Source: Microbacterium soli (GTDB taxonomy: Bacteria > Actinomycetota > Actinomycetes > Actinomycetales > Microbacteriaceae). From it: a stretch of DNA of 64,000 nucleotides. The notes beneath the pieces are model-generated. The model searched no databases, was not told the origin of the DNA, and saw only the letters and a program-made list of their open reading frames with translations. The position numbers were made by a program, and so were the translations under genes. The stretch's first letter is position 1; the number at the start of each line of letters is the position of its first letter. Shown here one piece after another: positions 23,489 to 32,643 of this stretch. The stretch spans positions 1,240,001-1,304,000 of the forward strand of contig NZ_BAABCP010000001.1 of NCBI RefSeq assembly GCF_039539005.1. Reading direction: 5' to 3'.

Positions 23489-24867
23489 CCGACGTCACCG
23501 CCGACACCAGCGTCGTCAAGGCGCTCAAGCGCATCCGGATGCCGCAGAAGCAGCGCAACCGGGAGTTCTGGCTGCTGCTGTTCGCCATCGTGCTCTCCGC
23601 CGGTGCGCTCACCCTCGTGCAGCTGGGTGCGCTGAAGACCATCGACCCGATGATCCTCCTCATCGGCGGCGGACCCGCCGTGCTGGCGCTCGCGGTGCAC
23701 ATCGTGCTGCGCGTGGTGGCCTCGGATGCGGACCCCTTCGTCCTCCCGATCGGCACGGCCCTGACGGGGCTGGGCATCGCGATGATCTACCGCATCGACC
23801 TCGCCGCGGAGAACTCCGGATGGTCCGCGCTGTCCATCAAGCAGCTGGCGTGGATGGCCATCTCGCTGGCGGGCGTCATCGCCCTGATCATCGCGCTGCG
23901 CAACTACCGGGTGCTGTACCGCTTCACCTACCTGTCCGGGCTCGCCGGCATCGTGCTGCTCGTGCTGCCGTCCATCCCGTTCCTCAAGGCCAGGGGCGCG
24001 ACGGCCGACGTGTGGGTGTCGATCGCCGGCGTGTTCTCGTTCCAGCCCGGCGAGCTGGCCAAGATCTGCCTGGCGATCTTCTTCGCCGGGTACCTCGTGC
24101 GCACTCGGGAGAGCCTCAGTTCCGTGGGCACCCGGTTCCTCGGCATGACCTGGCCGCGCATGCGCGAGCTCGGGCCCGTGCTGGTGGTGTGGGTCGTCTC
24201 GCTGCTGATCATCGTCAGCCAGCACGACCTCGGCACCGGCGTGCTGATCTTCGGCATGTTCATCGCGATGCTGTACGTGGCCACCGGAAAGACCAGCTGG
24301 GTGCTCATCGGCCTGGCCGGCGTCGCCGCCGGAGCGTTCCTCGCCACCCGGGTGCTGGCGTACGTCGAGCGCCGCTTCACGAACTGGCTGGACGCCTTCA
24401 ACCCCGACATCATCGACGCGCGGGGCGGCAGCTACCAGCTCGTGGAGGGGATCTTCGGGCTCGCCCACGGCGGCCTGATCGGCACCGGCTGGGGGCAGGG
24501 GCGCCCGCAGATCACCCCGCTCGCGGCCAGCGACTACATCATCCCGAGCCTGGGGGAGGAGCTGGGCATCGTCGGCCTGTTCGCGATCCTCTGCCTGTAC
24601 ATGGTGTTCGTCAGTCGCGGGCTGCGCATCGGGCTGGCCGGCCAGGACGATTTCGGCAGGCTGCTGGCCACCGGGCTGTCGTTCACGATCGCACTGCAGG
24701 TGTTCATCATGGTCGGCGGCGTCACCCGGGTCATCCCGCTGACGGGCCTGACCACCCCGTTCCTCGCCGCCGGCGGCTCGTCGCTCGTGGCCAACTGGCT
24801 CATCGTCGCCCTCCTGCTGCGCATCAGCGACGGCGTGCGCCGCCAACCCAGGGTCGTGATCGGATGA
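23485..24867 (+). CDS. rodA: SEDS-family peptidoglycan polymerase RodA/FtsW
   Basis: 460 residues with about ten to twelve membrane helices and SEDS marks such as FSFQPGELAKICLAIFFAGY, SQHDLGTGVLIFG and the late FIMVGGVTRVIPLTGLTTPF. It polymerises lipid II into glycan strands at the membrane with its partner transpeptidase, here PbpA encoded next. The ATG at 23485 overlaps the pstP stop; the open frame upstream belongs to a shadow of pstP. Confidence 0.93.
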   Translation: MTDVTADTSVVKALKRIRMPQKQRNREFWLLLFAIVLSAGALTLVQLGALKTIDPMILLIGGGPAVLALAVHIVLRVVASDADPFVLPIGTALTGLGIAMIYRIDLAAENSGWSALSIKQLAWMAISLAGVIALIIALRNYRVLYRFTYLSGLAGIVLLVLPSIPFLKARGATADVWVSIAGVFSFQPGELAKICLAIFFAGYLVRTRESLSSVGTRFLGMTWPRMRELGPVLVVWVVSLLIIVSQHDLGTGVLIFGMFIAMLYVATGKTSWVLIGLAGVAAGAFLATRVLAYVERRFTNWLDAFNPDIIDARGGSYQLVEGIFGLAHGGLIGTGWGQGRPQITPLAASDYIIPSLGEELGIVGLFAILCLYMVFVSRGLRIGLAGQDDFGRLLATGLSFTIALQVFIMVGGVTRVIPLTGLTTPFLAAGGSSLVANWLIVALLLRISDGVRRQPRVVIG

Positions 24868-24880
24868 GGACGGTGATCGG

Positions 24881-26341
24881 ATGACCAAAGAACTGCGGAG
24901 GCTCAGCTTCGTCGTCCTCGCGATGTTCCTGTCGCTGTTCGTCGCGTCGAGCTGGATCCAGGTCGTCGACGCCGACAATCTCGCCCAGAACGCGGCCAAC
25001 ACCCGCACCCGCCTGGACAGCTACCAGATCCAGCGCGGGTCGATCCTCGTGGACGACTCGGCGATCGTCACCTCGGTGCCCACCGGCGACCGCTACCAGT
25101 ATCAGCGCGTGTACACGGATGCGGAGATGTGGGCGCCCGTGACGGGATACTTCAACCCCGCACTGCAGGCCGCCACCGGCATCGAGAGCGCACTGAACTC
25201 CGATCTGTCCGGGACCGGCTCCAACGCGTTCTTCGCGGAGATCGAGCGCATCCTCTCCGGACAGCCGCAGCAGGGGCTCAGCGCCAGCCTGACCCTGAGC
25301 GCGAAGGCGCAGCGGGCGGCATGGGATGCGATGCAGGAGAAGGGCTATCAGGGCGCCGTCGTCGCGATCGAGCCCGCCACCGGCCGCATCCTGGCCATGG
25401 TGTCCACCCCCGGGTTCGACACGAACAAGCTGGCCGCACACGATCCCGCGGCCGTCGACGCCGAGCACGAGCGCCTGGTCGCCGACCCCGCCAAGCCGCT
25501 GTACAACCGCGCCATCGCCGGCAACCTCAACCCGCCGGGGTCGACCTTCAAGCTCGTCGTCGCGACGGCGGCGCTGCGCTCCGGCGACTGGACGCTGGAG
25601 TCGACGCTGCCCAACCCCGCCGTCTACCAGCTGCCCGGCTCGGACAGGCAGGTCTCCAACGCGTGGAAGGGCACGTGCGGCGAGGGCGAGACGACGACGA
25701 TCGCGGAGGCGCTGCGGCGCAGCTGCAACATCCCGATGGCGGAGCTGGCCGTCGAGCTCGGCGGCGAGGCCATCCGCGAGACCGCCGAGCTGTACGGTTT
25801 CAACACCGAGTTCGACATCCCCCTGGAGGCGACCCCCTCGAGTTACCCGCCCGACCTGAACGCGCCGCAGACGGCGCTGACCGGGTTCGGCCAGGGGCAG
25901 GTCACCGCGACGCCGCTGCAGATGGCGATGGTGGCGGCGGGGATCGCCAACGGCGGCACCGTCATGACGCCGCGGATGGTGGATGCCGTGATCGCCGACG
26001 ACTTCGAGACGCACACCCGGTTCACCGACGAGGCCTTCGATCAGGTGCTCACCGCCGCGCAGGCGCGCGACCTCACCGCGGTGCTGGTCGAGGGGGTCGG
26101 TTCGGGGGCGGCGACGGGTGCAAGAATAGACGGCGTCGACGTTGCCGGGAAGACGGGGACCGCCGAGAACGGCGGAAACCCGTACTCGCTGTGGTTCACA
26201 GGTTTCGCGCCGGCGGAGAATCCGAAGGTCGCGGTGGCGGTCGTCGTCGAAGACGGCGGTGGAAGAGGACAGTCGGGCTCCGGTAACGGGATTGCGGCTC
26301 CGATTGCGAAGAAAGTCATAGAGGCGGTGCTGGGCAGATGA
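24881..26341 (+). CDS. pbpA: Class B penicillin-binding protein (PbpA)
   Basis: 486 residues: a membrane helix (8-28), a dimerisation region, and a transpeptidase domain with the active serine S221-T-F-K224, S281-C-N283 and K424-T-G426. It cross-links peptidoglycan made by the adjacent RodA outside the membrane. Ribosome site GATCGG with ATG 13 bp after the rodA stop. The stop overlaps the pknA start (ATGA). Confidence 0.94.
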   Translation: MTKELRRLSFVVLAMFLSLFVASSWIQVVDADNLAQNAANTRTRLDSYQIQRGSILVDDSAIVTSVPTGDRYQYQRVYTDAEMWAPVTGYFNPALQAATGIESALNSDLSGTGSNAFFAEIERILSGQPQQGLSASLTLSAKAQRAAWDAMQEKGYQGAVVAIEPATGRILAMVSTPGFDTNKLAAHDPAAVDAEHERLVADPAKPLYNRAIAGNLNPPGSTFKLVVATAALRSGDWTLESTLPNPAVYQLPGSDRQVSNAWKGTCGEGETTTIAEALRRSCNIPMAELAVELGGEAIRETAELYGFNTEFDIPLEATPSSYPPDLNAPQTALTGFGQGQVTATPLQMAMVAAGIANGGTVMTPRMVDAVIADDFETHTRFTDEAFDQVLTAAQARDLTAVLVEGVGSGAATGARIDGVDVAGKTGTAENGGNPYSLWFTGFAPAENPKVAVAVVVEDGGGRGQSGSGNGIAAPIAKKVIEAVLGR

Positions 26342-28095
26342 GGCCGACGCAGGGTGTGTCGTTCGGTGGTCGCTACGAGCTGCAGTCGCGGATCGCGATC
26401 GGTGGCATGGGAGAGGTCTGGGAGGCGACCGATCACGTCATCGGGCGAACCGTCGCCATCAAGATCCTCAAGGACGAGTACATGGGCGATCCGGGCTTCC
26501 TGGAGCGCTTCCGCGCGGAGGCCCGGCATGCGGCGCTCGTCAACCACGACGGCATCGCCAGTGTGTTCGACTACGGCGAGGAGAACGGCTCCGCCTTCCT
26601 GGTGATGGAGCTCGTGCCCGGCGAGGCGCTGTCGACGATCCTCGAGCGCGACGGCGAGCTCAGCCCCGACAAGACCCTCGACATCGTCGCACAGACCGCA
26701 TCCGCCCTGCAGGCCGCGCACGCCGCGGGACTCGTGCACCGGGACATCAAGCCCGGCAACCTGCTGATCACCCCGGACGGGCGGGTGAAGATCACCGATT
26801 TCGGCATCGCCCGCATCGCCGACCAGGTGCCGCTGACGGCCACCGGCCAGGTGATGGGGACCGTGCAGTACCTGTCCCCCGAGCAGGCGTCCGGCCACGC
26901 CGCATCACCGGCCACGGACGTGTACTCGCTGGGCATCGTCGCGTACGAGTGCCTCGCCGGCAAGCGACCCTTCACCGGCGAGTCGCAGGTGGCGATCGCC
27001 ATGGCGCAGATCAACGAGCAGCCTCCGCCGCTGCCCGATTCCGTCCCCCGCCCCGTGCAGAACCTCGTCATGGCGATGATCGCCAAGAAGCCGGGGGACC
27101 GGCCCTCCTCCGCCGCCACCGTGTCGCGCGCGGCGCAGGCGCTGCGCCGCGGCGACCTGAACTCGGCGGCGATCGCCGTGCCCGCCATCGCCGCTGCGGG
27201 TGCGGCGGATGCCGACGACGCCACGCGCATCCTGACGGGGATGGGCGACGGCGAGGCCACCCGCATCCTGCCCACCACGGCGCAGATGCCCGCCGGTGGC
27301 GCGACCGAGGAGGAAGCGCCGACGGAGAAGAAGAAGCGCAGCCCGTGGACCTGGCCGCTCATCGCGCTCATCGCCCTGCTCGTGCTCGCCCTCGGCGGCA
27401 CGCTGTTCAGCCTGCTGCTCAACCCCGGCGATGAGACCCCCATCGAGTCGACCTCCAGCTCAGCCGCTCCCGAACCGGACGACAGCCCGACCGAGGAGGC
27501 CCCCGAGCCCGTCGACGTCGATGCGCTCAACCTTCTCGGCATGACGTGCGACGAGGCCACCGCCGCGCTGGATGCGGAGGGTCTCGTCGCCGACTGCATC
27601 GCGGGCACCCCGGCTTCCAGCGAGGCCGAGCAGGGCCAGATCTACGAGGTGGTCAACGGCGGCAACCAGACCCCACCGGCGACCATCCAGGTCAAGTACT
27701 ACGCCGATCAGGTCGCCGTGCCGGCACCGTCCACCGCGCCCACCATCCCGGGCGCGGTCACCGAGGGCGAGGAGGCGACCGTGAACTGGAGCGCCTACAA
27801 CTGCCCCTCCGGCACCGCGCCTCTCAGCTCCTACGAAGTCACCCTCGTCAACGCGACCTTCAAGGAGGGCGGCGGCACCGAGAGGAGCTTCCAGCCCGGC
27901 GTGGGCTCCCAGGTGATCGTCGTCGACGACGACACGGCGGGCAAGACGGTCACCGCCACGTACCGCGCGTTCTGCGGCGAACGCGCCTCCGGGATGTCCG
28001 GCTCGGGCACGTCGACGACCATCCAGGCCGCCGAGCCCGACCCGGGCACGGTCCTGCCCACGCCTCCCGCCGACCTGCCAGGTTCCGACGGGTAA
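26338..28095 (+). CDS. pknA: Ser/Thr protein kinase PknA with unusual external domains
   Basis: 585 residues. The kinase domain (about 12-275) has the Gly loop IAIGGMGEV, Lys42, HRDIKPGN with catalytic D136 and DFG 154-156. A membrane helix (about 337-360) follows. The external part holds one PASTA-like unit (about 395-465, GMTCDEATAALDAEGLVADC) and then a beta-sandwich that resembles a fibronectin type III fold with paired cysteines (about 470-565). PknA of mycobacteria lacks such external parts; here it may sense wall fragments or bind a surface partner. It phosphorylates division and wall proteins. Confidence 0.9.
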   Translation: MRPTQGVSFGGRYELQSRIAIGGMGEVWEATDHVIGRTVAIKILKDEYMGDPGFLERFRAEARHAALVNHDGIASVFDYGEENGSAFLVMELVPGEALSTILERDGELSPDKTLDIVAQTASALQAAHAAGLVHRDIKPGNLLITPDGRVKITDFGIARIADQVPLTATGQVMGTVQYLSPEQASGHAASPATDVYSLGIVAYECLAGKRPFTGESQVAIAMAQINEQPPPLPDSVPRPVQNLVMAMIAKKPGDRPSSAATVSRAAQALRRGDLNSAAIAVPAIAAAGAADADDATRILTGMGDGEATRILPTTAQMPAGGATEEEAPTEKKKRSPWTWPLIALIALLVLALGGTLFSLLLNPGDETPIESTSSSAAPEPDDSPTEEAPEPVDVDALNLLGMTCDEATAALDAEGLVADCIAGTPASSEAEQGQIYEVVNGGNQTPPATIQVKYYADQVAVPAPSTAPTIPGAVTEGEEATVNWSAYNCPSGTAPLSSYEVTLVNATFKEGGGTERSFQPGVGSQVIVVDDDTAGKTVTATYRAFCGERASGMSGSGTSTTIQAAEPDPGTVLPTPPADLPGSDG

Positions 28096-28134
28096 TCTGA
28101 CAGGGGACTTCAAGGATCAGCTGGGGGGACGGAC

Positions 28135-29832
28135 GTGTCGACAGAGCCGCGCATCCTCGCCGACCGCTACCGCGTGGATGAGATGATCGGCCAGGGCGGG
28201 ATGGCGACCGTCCACCGCGGCTACGACCTCACGCTCGGACGCGAGGTCGCGATCAAGATCCTCGACCCCGAGCTGGCCAGGGACACGGTCTTCCGCACGC
28301 GCTTCCGCTTGGAGGCGCAGGCGGCGTCCCGCATGTCGCATCCGTCCATCGTGCGCGTGTTCGACGCCGGCGATCCCGGTGCGGACGGCCAGGGTCGCAT
28401 CGAACCGTACATCGTCATGGAGCTCGTGCACGGCAGGCTCCTCAAGGACATCATCGCCGACGGTCCACTGTCGGTCGAGGACGCGATCCGCTACACCGAC
28501 GGGATCCTGGAGGCACTGGACTATTCGCACCGCGCGGGTGTCGTGCATCGCGACATCAAGCCCGGCAACGTGATGATCACCGACGCCGGCCAGGTGAAGG
28601 TGATGGACTTCGGCATCGCCCGAGCCGTCTCCGACTCCTCCTCGACGGTGGCGGAGACCACCCAGATCATCGGCACCGCCGCCTACTTCTCGCCCGAGCA
28701 GGCCAAGGGCGAGTCGGTGGACTCCCGTACCGACCTGTACTCCACCGGTGTCGTGCTCTACGAGATGCTCACCTCGCGTCAGCCGTTCCGGGGCGACTCG
28801 CCGGTGGCCGTGGCCTACCAGCACGTCAGCGAGACGCCGATCCCGCCGTCCGAGCTCAACGAGGACCTCCCGCACGCGCTGGACGCCGTGGTGCTGCGGG
28901 CCCTCGCGAAGGACCCGTACCAGCGCTTCCCCGACGCCGGCACCTTCCGGATGGCTCTGCACGGCGTCGCCTCCGGCGAGACCGCCACGAAGAAGCAGAT
29001 CGGCGCGCTCACCAGCGAGCTCTACGGGCCCAACCCGCGTCAGGCGCAGGAGACCGCTCGGTCGCTGCGCCAGCTGAGCACCGACACCACCATGACCCGC
29101 ACGCAGTCCGGGCCTCCGGTCGCATGGATCTGGGCGGGCGTGGCGCTGCTGGCCGTGCTGCTGATCTCGGTGCTGTTCTGGGTCGTGAGCCTGTCGCTGC
29201 GCTCCACCGAGGTGCCCAGCGCGACCTCGGTGACGGTGCCGAACCTCGTCGACCTGACACTCGACCAGGCCAAGGGCGAGCTCAAGGAGATCGGGCTGAA
29301 GGCCGATGTGCGCGACGAGTCCAGCGCCGACTTCGCCGAAGATCACGTGATCCGCTCACAACCCGGGACGGGAGCGAAGGTCTCCAAGGGCGAGTCGATC
29401 ATCGTGTACGTCTCCACCGGCGCCGACACCATCGAGATGCCGGTCATCGAGGGCCTGTCGCAGGATGCCGCGAAGAAGGTCATCGCCGACGCCGACCTCG
29501 TGCTGGGCACGGTCGAGCAGACCAACGACCCGCGTGCGGCCGCGGGAACCGTGCTGCGCTCCAGCCAGGAGGCCGGAACCCAGGTGGCGCCGGGCACGAC
29601 CATCAACCTGGTCATCGCCAACGGCCGGGTCACGGTCAAGGACATGACGGGGTTCACCCTGGAAGCGGCCACCTCCGAGCTCGAGGAGCTGGCGCTGACC
29701 GTGGCGCCCACCGAGATCGGCACCTGCGGCGACGGACAGGCGCCGAACACCGTGCTGTCGATGACCGTCTCGCCCGGCGAGGTGCCGATCCTCTCGACGG
29801 TGGGCCTGAGCTACTGCGTCACGGGGGAGTGA
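28135..29832 (+). CDS. pknB: Ser/Thr protein kinase PknB with PASTA repeats
   Basis: 565 residues. Kinase domain about 11-275: IGQGGMATV loop, Lys41, HRDIKPGN with D140, DFG 158-160, and an activation loop rich in Ser/Thr (SSSTVAETTQ) for autophosphorylation. A membrane helix (about 330-352) is followed by three PASTA units (starting near TVPNLVDLTL, IEMPVIEGLS and VTVKDMTGFT) that bind muropeptides outside the cell; four is the common number, so this is a shorter sensor. GTG start after GCTGGGGGGA. Its 3' end overlaps the convergent amidotransferase gene by 22 bp. Confidence 0.94.
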   Translation: MSTEPRILADRYRVDEMIGQGGMATVHRGYDLTLGREVAIKILDPELARDTVFRTRFRLEAQAASRMSHPSIVRVFDAGDPGADGQGRIEPYIVMELVHGRLLKDIIADGPLSVEDAIRYTDGILEALDYSHRAGVVHRDIKPGNVMITDAGQVKVMDFGIARAVSDSSSTVAETTQIIGTAAYFSPEQAKGESVDSRTDLYSTGVVLYEMLTSRQPFRGDSPVAVAYQHVSETPIPPSELNEDLPHALDAVVLRALAKDPYQRFPDAGTFRMALHGVASGETATKKQIGALTSELYGPNPRQAQETARSLRQLSTDTTMTRTQSGPPVAWIWAGVALLAVLLISVLFWVVSLSLRSTEVPSATSVTVPNLVDLTLDQAKGELKEIGLKADVRDESSADFAEDHVIRSQPGTGAKVSKGESIIVYVSTGADTIEMPVIEGLSQDAAKKVIADADLVLGTVEQTNDPRAAAGTVLRSSQEAGTQVAPGTTINLVIANGRVTVKDMTGFTLEAATSELEELALTVAPTEIGTCGDGQAPNTVLSMTVSPGEVPILSTVGLSYCVTGE

Positions 29833-30416
29833 GCCCGCACCCCGGCCAGCCAGTTCCCCAGCATCCGGTGCCCACCCTCGGTGAGCACGCTCTCCGGGTG
29901 GAACTGCACGCCGAGGATCGGCAGGCTGCGATGCGTGATGGCCATGACCGTCCCGCTCTCCGCGCGCGCGGTGATCCGCAGCTCGTCCGGCAGGGTCGCC
30001 TCGTCGAGCGCGAGCGAGTGGTAGCGTCCGGCGGCGAACGGTGAGGGGATGCCGTCGAACAGCGCCGACCCGTCATGGGTCACCTGCGAGACCATGCCGT
30101 GCATGAGCTCCGGCGCACGGATCACGCTGCCGCCGAACGCCTCACCGATGGCCTGATGCCCCAGGCACACGCCCAGCATCGGCATCCGCTCCTCCGCCGC
30201 CCGCCGCACCACCTGCAGCGACGCGCCCGCGCTCGACGGGGTCCCCGGGCCGGGCGAGATCATCACGGCGTCGTGCACCGACAGCATCCGCTCCCACCCG
30301 GCATCCGGCGCATCCGACTGGACGAGGGCGACCTCCGCGCCCAGTTCGCGCAGGTAGCCGATCAGGGTGTGCACGAAGCTGTCGTGGTTGTCGACCACCA
30401 GCACGCGCACGGTCAC
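29811..30416 (-). CDS. Glutamine amidotransferase, TrpG/PabA type
   Basis: 201-residue class I glutamine amidotransferase. Catalytic Cys84 is in GVCLGHQAIG; the His/Glu pair is in QFHPESVLTEGG (H173, E175). The PGPGTPSSAG loop is typical of anthranilate or aminodeoxychorismate synthase component II, which supplies ammonia for tryptophan or folate synthesis. The synthase partner is not encoded nearby; a copy at this position beside pknB is common in actinobacteria. GTG start overlapping the upstream small gene (GTGA). Confidence 0.9.
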   Translation of the reverse strand: MTVRVLVVDNHDSFVHTLIGYLRELGAEVALVQSDAPDAGWERMLSVHDAVMISPGPGTPSSAGASLQVVRRAAEERMPMLGVCLGHQAIGEAFGGSVIRAPELMHGMVSQVTHDGSALFDGIPSPFAAGRYHSLALDEATLPDELRITARAESGTVMAITHRSLPILGVQFHPESVLTEGGHRMLGNWLAGVRAHSPVTQ

Positions 30417-30568
30417 TCCAGATCCACCTCACCGGGCGTGACGTACGGACTCACCCACGGGAACACGTAGAAGAACAGGGCGTAGAGCACGGCCGCCAGC
30501 AGCGCCAGCAGGATGATCAGGCGCACCCACCACGGGCCAGGCAGCAGGCGCCACAGCGCAGCGTACAT
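30413..30568 (-). CDS. Small single-pass membrane protein, 51 aa
   Basis: ATG at 30568, TGA at 30413-30415. After MYAALWRLLPGPWWVR comes one long hydrophobic helix (LIILLALLAAVLYALFFYVF) and a short acidic tail. It lies between the sortase gene (12 bp upstream) and the amidotransferase gene, with which it overlaps (GTGA), so it is part of the same minus-strand operon. A ribosome site GGAGAACGCCG precedes it. Function unknown; similar small proteins are often found beside class E sortases. Confidence 0.75.
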   Translation of the reverse strand: MYAALWRLLPGPWWVRLIILLALLAAVLYALFFYVFPWVSPYVTPGEVDLE

Positions 30569-30579
30569 CGGCGTTCTCC

Positions 30580-31365
30580 TTACAGTGACGGGGAGGCGGG
30601 TTCGACGGGGGCGAGGGAGGCGGGAGGCCCCTCGGCGCGCGGCTGGAAGCTCTCGAACACCCCATAGGCGACGATCCGCTCCGCCAGGGAGTACAGCGGG
30701 GAGCACGCGGTGAGGGTGATGTACCGTTCCCCGGTCTGCACCCCGGGCTGCTGCGGCACATCGGCGAGGACGTCGACCTCGGTGGGCCGGACGTACTCCA
30801 GCGTGCGGAACCGGTAGGTGTACCAGCCGTCGAGCGTCTCGACGACGATCGCGTCGTTCAGCCTGAGCTTGTCGATCCGGTTGAACGGCTTCCCCCACGT
30901 GGTGCGATGCCCGGCCAGGGCGAGGTTGCCGACCTCTCCCGGCATCTTCGACTGCGTGTACAGGCCGATGCCGATCCTGTCGAGCGTGCGGGCGCGACTC
31001 GTGCCGCCGGCGATGTGCACGTTGTAGTCGGCCCCGAAGCGGGGGATGAGCATGTTGGCGAAGATCTCGGCATCCGCCGGATGCGGACGCACCGGCGGCT
31101 CGTACACGACCGTGCCGTCGGGCTCGGTCTCCACGACGGGCGGCGGCTCCGGCGCGGGTGCCTGGGCCCACTGCTCGGACAGCGCGGCGCCCTTCTCGTT
31201 GTTCTGGGCCCCGATGATGATGTCGCCGATCCACATCTGCCAGGAGACGAACAGCAGCACGAGCACCCCGGCCGTGAGCAGGAGCTCGCCGAGCACCCCG
31301 CTAAACGTCGCCCCTGATCGACGCCGCGGGCGCGATGAGTGCCGGGCGGGAGCGACAGCATGCAT
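30580..31365 (-). CDS. Class E sortase
   Basis: 261 residues from the ATG at 31365. A basic N-terminus, one membrane helix (about 23-45), a linker rich in Pro and Glu, and the sortase barrel with catalytic H153 (LALAGHRTTW), C221 (TLTACSPLYS) and R230 (ERIVAYG). The TLTxC motif and the actinobacterial setting mark class E, which usually attaches LAxTG-type proteins to peptidoglycan. No LAxTG substrate is visible in this window. No ribosome site precedes the start; a -10 box 7 nt upstream suggests a leaderless transcript. Confidence 0.92.
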   Translation of the reverse strand: MHAVAPARHSSRPRRRSGATFSGVLGELLLTAGVLVLLFVSWQMWIGDIIIGAQNNEKGAALSEQWAQAPAPEPPPVVETEPDGTVVYEPPVRPHPADAEIFANMLIPRFGADYNVHIAGGTSRARTLDRIGIGLYTQSKMPGEVGNLALAGHRTTWGKPFNRIDKLRLNDAIVVETLDGWYTYRFRTLEYVRPTEVDVLADVPQQPGVQTGERYITLTACSPLYSLAERIVAYGVFESFQPRAEGPPASLAPVEPASPSL

Positions 31366-31372
31366 AGGGGGA

Positions 31373-31395
31373 AGTCTATTCGCCCCGGCTAGACT
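31373..31395. promoter_or_regulatory. Back-to-back -10 boxes of the sortase and crgA genes
   Basis: TAGACT on the minus strand (31373-31378) and TAGACT on the plus strand (31390-31395) are each 7 nt from a start codon (31365 and 31403), with no ribosome sites. Both genes would be read from leaderless mRNAs in a 37-bp gap. Confidence 0.6.
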
Positions 31396-31402
31396 GAACC
31401 GC

Positions 31403-31642
31403 ATGGCACGATCTCGCGTACCCGAAGAGCCCGTCGACCGTCCCGAAGGCGACCAGGCCGCGCCCAACGCCGTATGGTTCAAGCCCGTCATGGTCGGCTT
31501 CATGCTGCTCGGTCTCGCCTGGATCCTGGTGTACTACATCTCCGGCTCGCAGTTCCCGATCCCCGGCCTCGGCGGCTGGAACCTCGGCATCGGGCTGGGC
31601 ATCGCCCTGATCGGCTTCCTCATGACCACGCGCTGGCGCTGA
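31403..31642 (+). CDS. crgA: Septum-associated protein CrgA
   Basis: 79 residues with two membrane helices (about 28-48 and 60-76) and the CrgA marks WFKPVMVGFMLLGLAWILVYYIS and a final TTRWR. CrgA joins FtsZ, FtsQ and penicillin-binding proteins at the division septum of actinobacteria. Divergent from the sortase gene, probably leaderless. Position next to the wall and kinase cluster is conserved in actinobacteria. Confidence 0.93.
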   Translation: MARSRVPEEPVDRPEGDQAAPNAVWFKPVMVGFMLLGLAWILVYYISGSQFPIPGLGGWNLGIGLGIALIGFLMTTRWR

Positions 31643-31655
31643 CCCGCCGAGAGAG

Positions 31656-31664
31656 TTATCCACA
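31656..31664 (+). other. DnaA box outside oriC
   Basis: TTATCCACA, a perfect DnaA box, followed by a second half-match tgtccacag. It lies between crgA and the rhomboid gene. Isolated boxes may titrate DnaA. Confidence 0.5.
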
Positions 31665-31697
31665 GGCCTGTCCACAGGTGGGGAGAATTACACGGAT

Positions 31698-31731
31698 GTT
31701 GTTCACAGGGTCGGACGGTTCTGTGAACAAC
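31698..31731. terminator. Inverted repeat between convergent crgA and rhomboid genes
   Basis: gttgttcacag (31698-31708) pairs perfectly with ctgtgaacaac (31721-31731) over a 12-nt loop. A shared bidirectional terminator is the likely role, though there is no T tract; the arms also contain ttcaca/tgtgaa halves that a repressor could bind. Confidence 0.55.
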
Positions 31732-31737
31732 CTCTGA

Positions 31738-32625
31738 TCAGGCCAGCAGCAGCATCCGCCCGACGAACTCCACGACCACCAGCAGCACGACGGTGAGAGC
31801 GGCCAGCAGCGCGATCTGCCAAATCCGCTGCTCGCGGCGGCGGGTGCGCACGTAGATGAGCGAGATCAGCGCGCCGACGACCACCCCGCCGAGGTGCGCC
31901 TGCCACGAGATGCCGCCGACGACGAGCCCGAAGACGAAGTTGATCACGAGCACGACGAGGATGCCGGTGACGTTGGCTCCGAGATGCCGGCCGATGATGA
32001 GCAGGGCCGCCATCATCCCGAACAGGGCGCCGGATGCGCCGACGGTCGGAGCGCCGGGTGCCAGCAGCGCGACGGCGACGGATCCGCCCAGCCCGCTGAT
32101 CAGGTACAACGCGAGGTAGCGGCCGCGGCCCAGCATGGGTTCGAGGATCTGCCCCAGCATCCACAGGGCCAGCATGTTCAGCCCGAGGTGGATGAAACCG
32201 CCGTGCACGAACAGCACGGTCAGCATGCGCCAGGGCTCGAACGGGGCGCCGGAGAGGTCCGGATAGATGTACGCCGCCGCGAACAGCAGCAGGTCGGTGA
32301 TCGCGCCGCCCACGCGCGGGAGCAGCTGGAGCAGCCCGATCACAGCGGTGACGGCCAGCAGCGCGTACGTGACGACCGGCCGACCGCTGCGGCCGGCCAT
32401 CGCCACCGCACCACCGCGCCACCGTCGGCTCGCCCGCCGCTGGGCGGGGGACTGGGCCTTGCGCTGCGCCTTCATGCACTCCGGGCAGATCACCCCGACG
32501 GGGCCCTGGGTCTGGCACTCCGGGCAGATGGTGCGCAGGCAGCGCTGGCAGAGCACGAAGCTCTGCCGACCCGGATGCCGGTAGCAGAAGTTGTCGCGAT
32601 TGCTCGTGAACTCTGGAGTCGTCAT
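31738..32625 (-). CDS. Rhomboid-family intramembrane serine protease with zinc ribbon
   Basis: 295 residues. The N-terminus carries paired Cys motifs (CYRHP, CQRCLRTICPEC, ICPEC), a small zinc-binding region, before six or seven membrane helices. The rhomboid pair is S198 in VGASGALFG and H244 in WQAHLGG; HGGFIHLGLNMLALW is the conserved early loop. It cuts membrane proteins within the bilayer; substrates are unknown. Ends near the crgA-side inverted repeat; 18 bp before it lies the cyclophilin stop on the same strand. Confidence 0.92.
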   Translation of the reverse strand: MTTPEFTSNRDNFCYRHPGRQSFVLCQRCLRTICPECQTQGPVGVICPECMKAQRKAQSPAQRRASRRWRGGAVAMAGRSGRPVVTYALLAVTAVIGLLQLLPRVGGAITDLLLFAAAYIYPDLSGAPFEPWRMLTVLFVHGGFIHLGLNMLALWMLGQILEPMLGRGRYLALYLISGLGGSVAVALLAPGAPTVGASGALFGMMAALLIIGRHLGANVTGILVVLVINFVFGLVVGGISWQAHLGGVVVGALISLIYVRTRRREQRIWQIALLAALTVVLLVVVEFVGRMLLLA

Positions 32626-32643
32626 CCGGGTCGGCCCGTGCTC

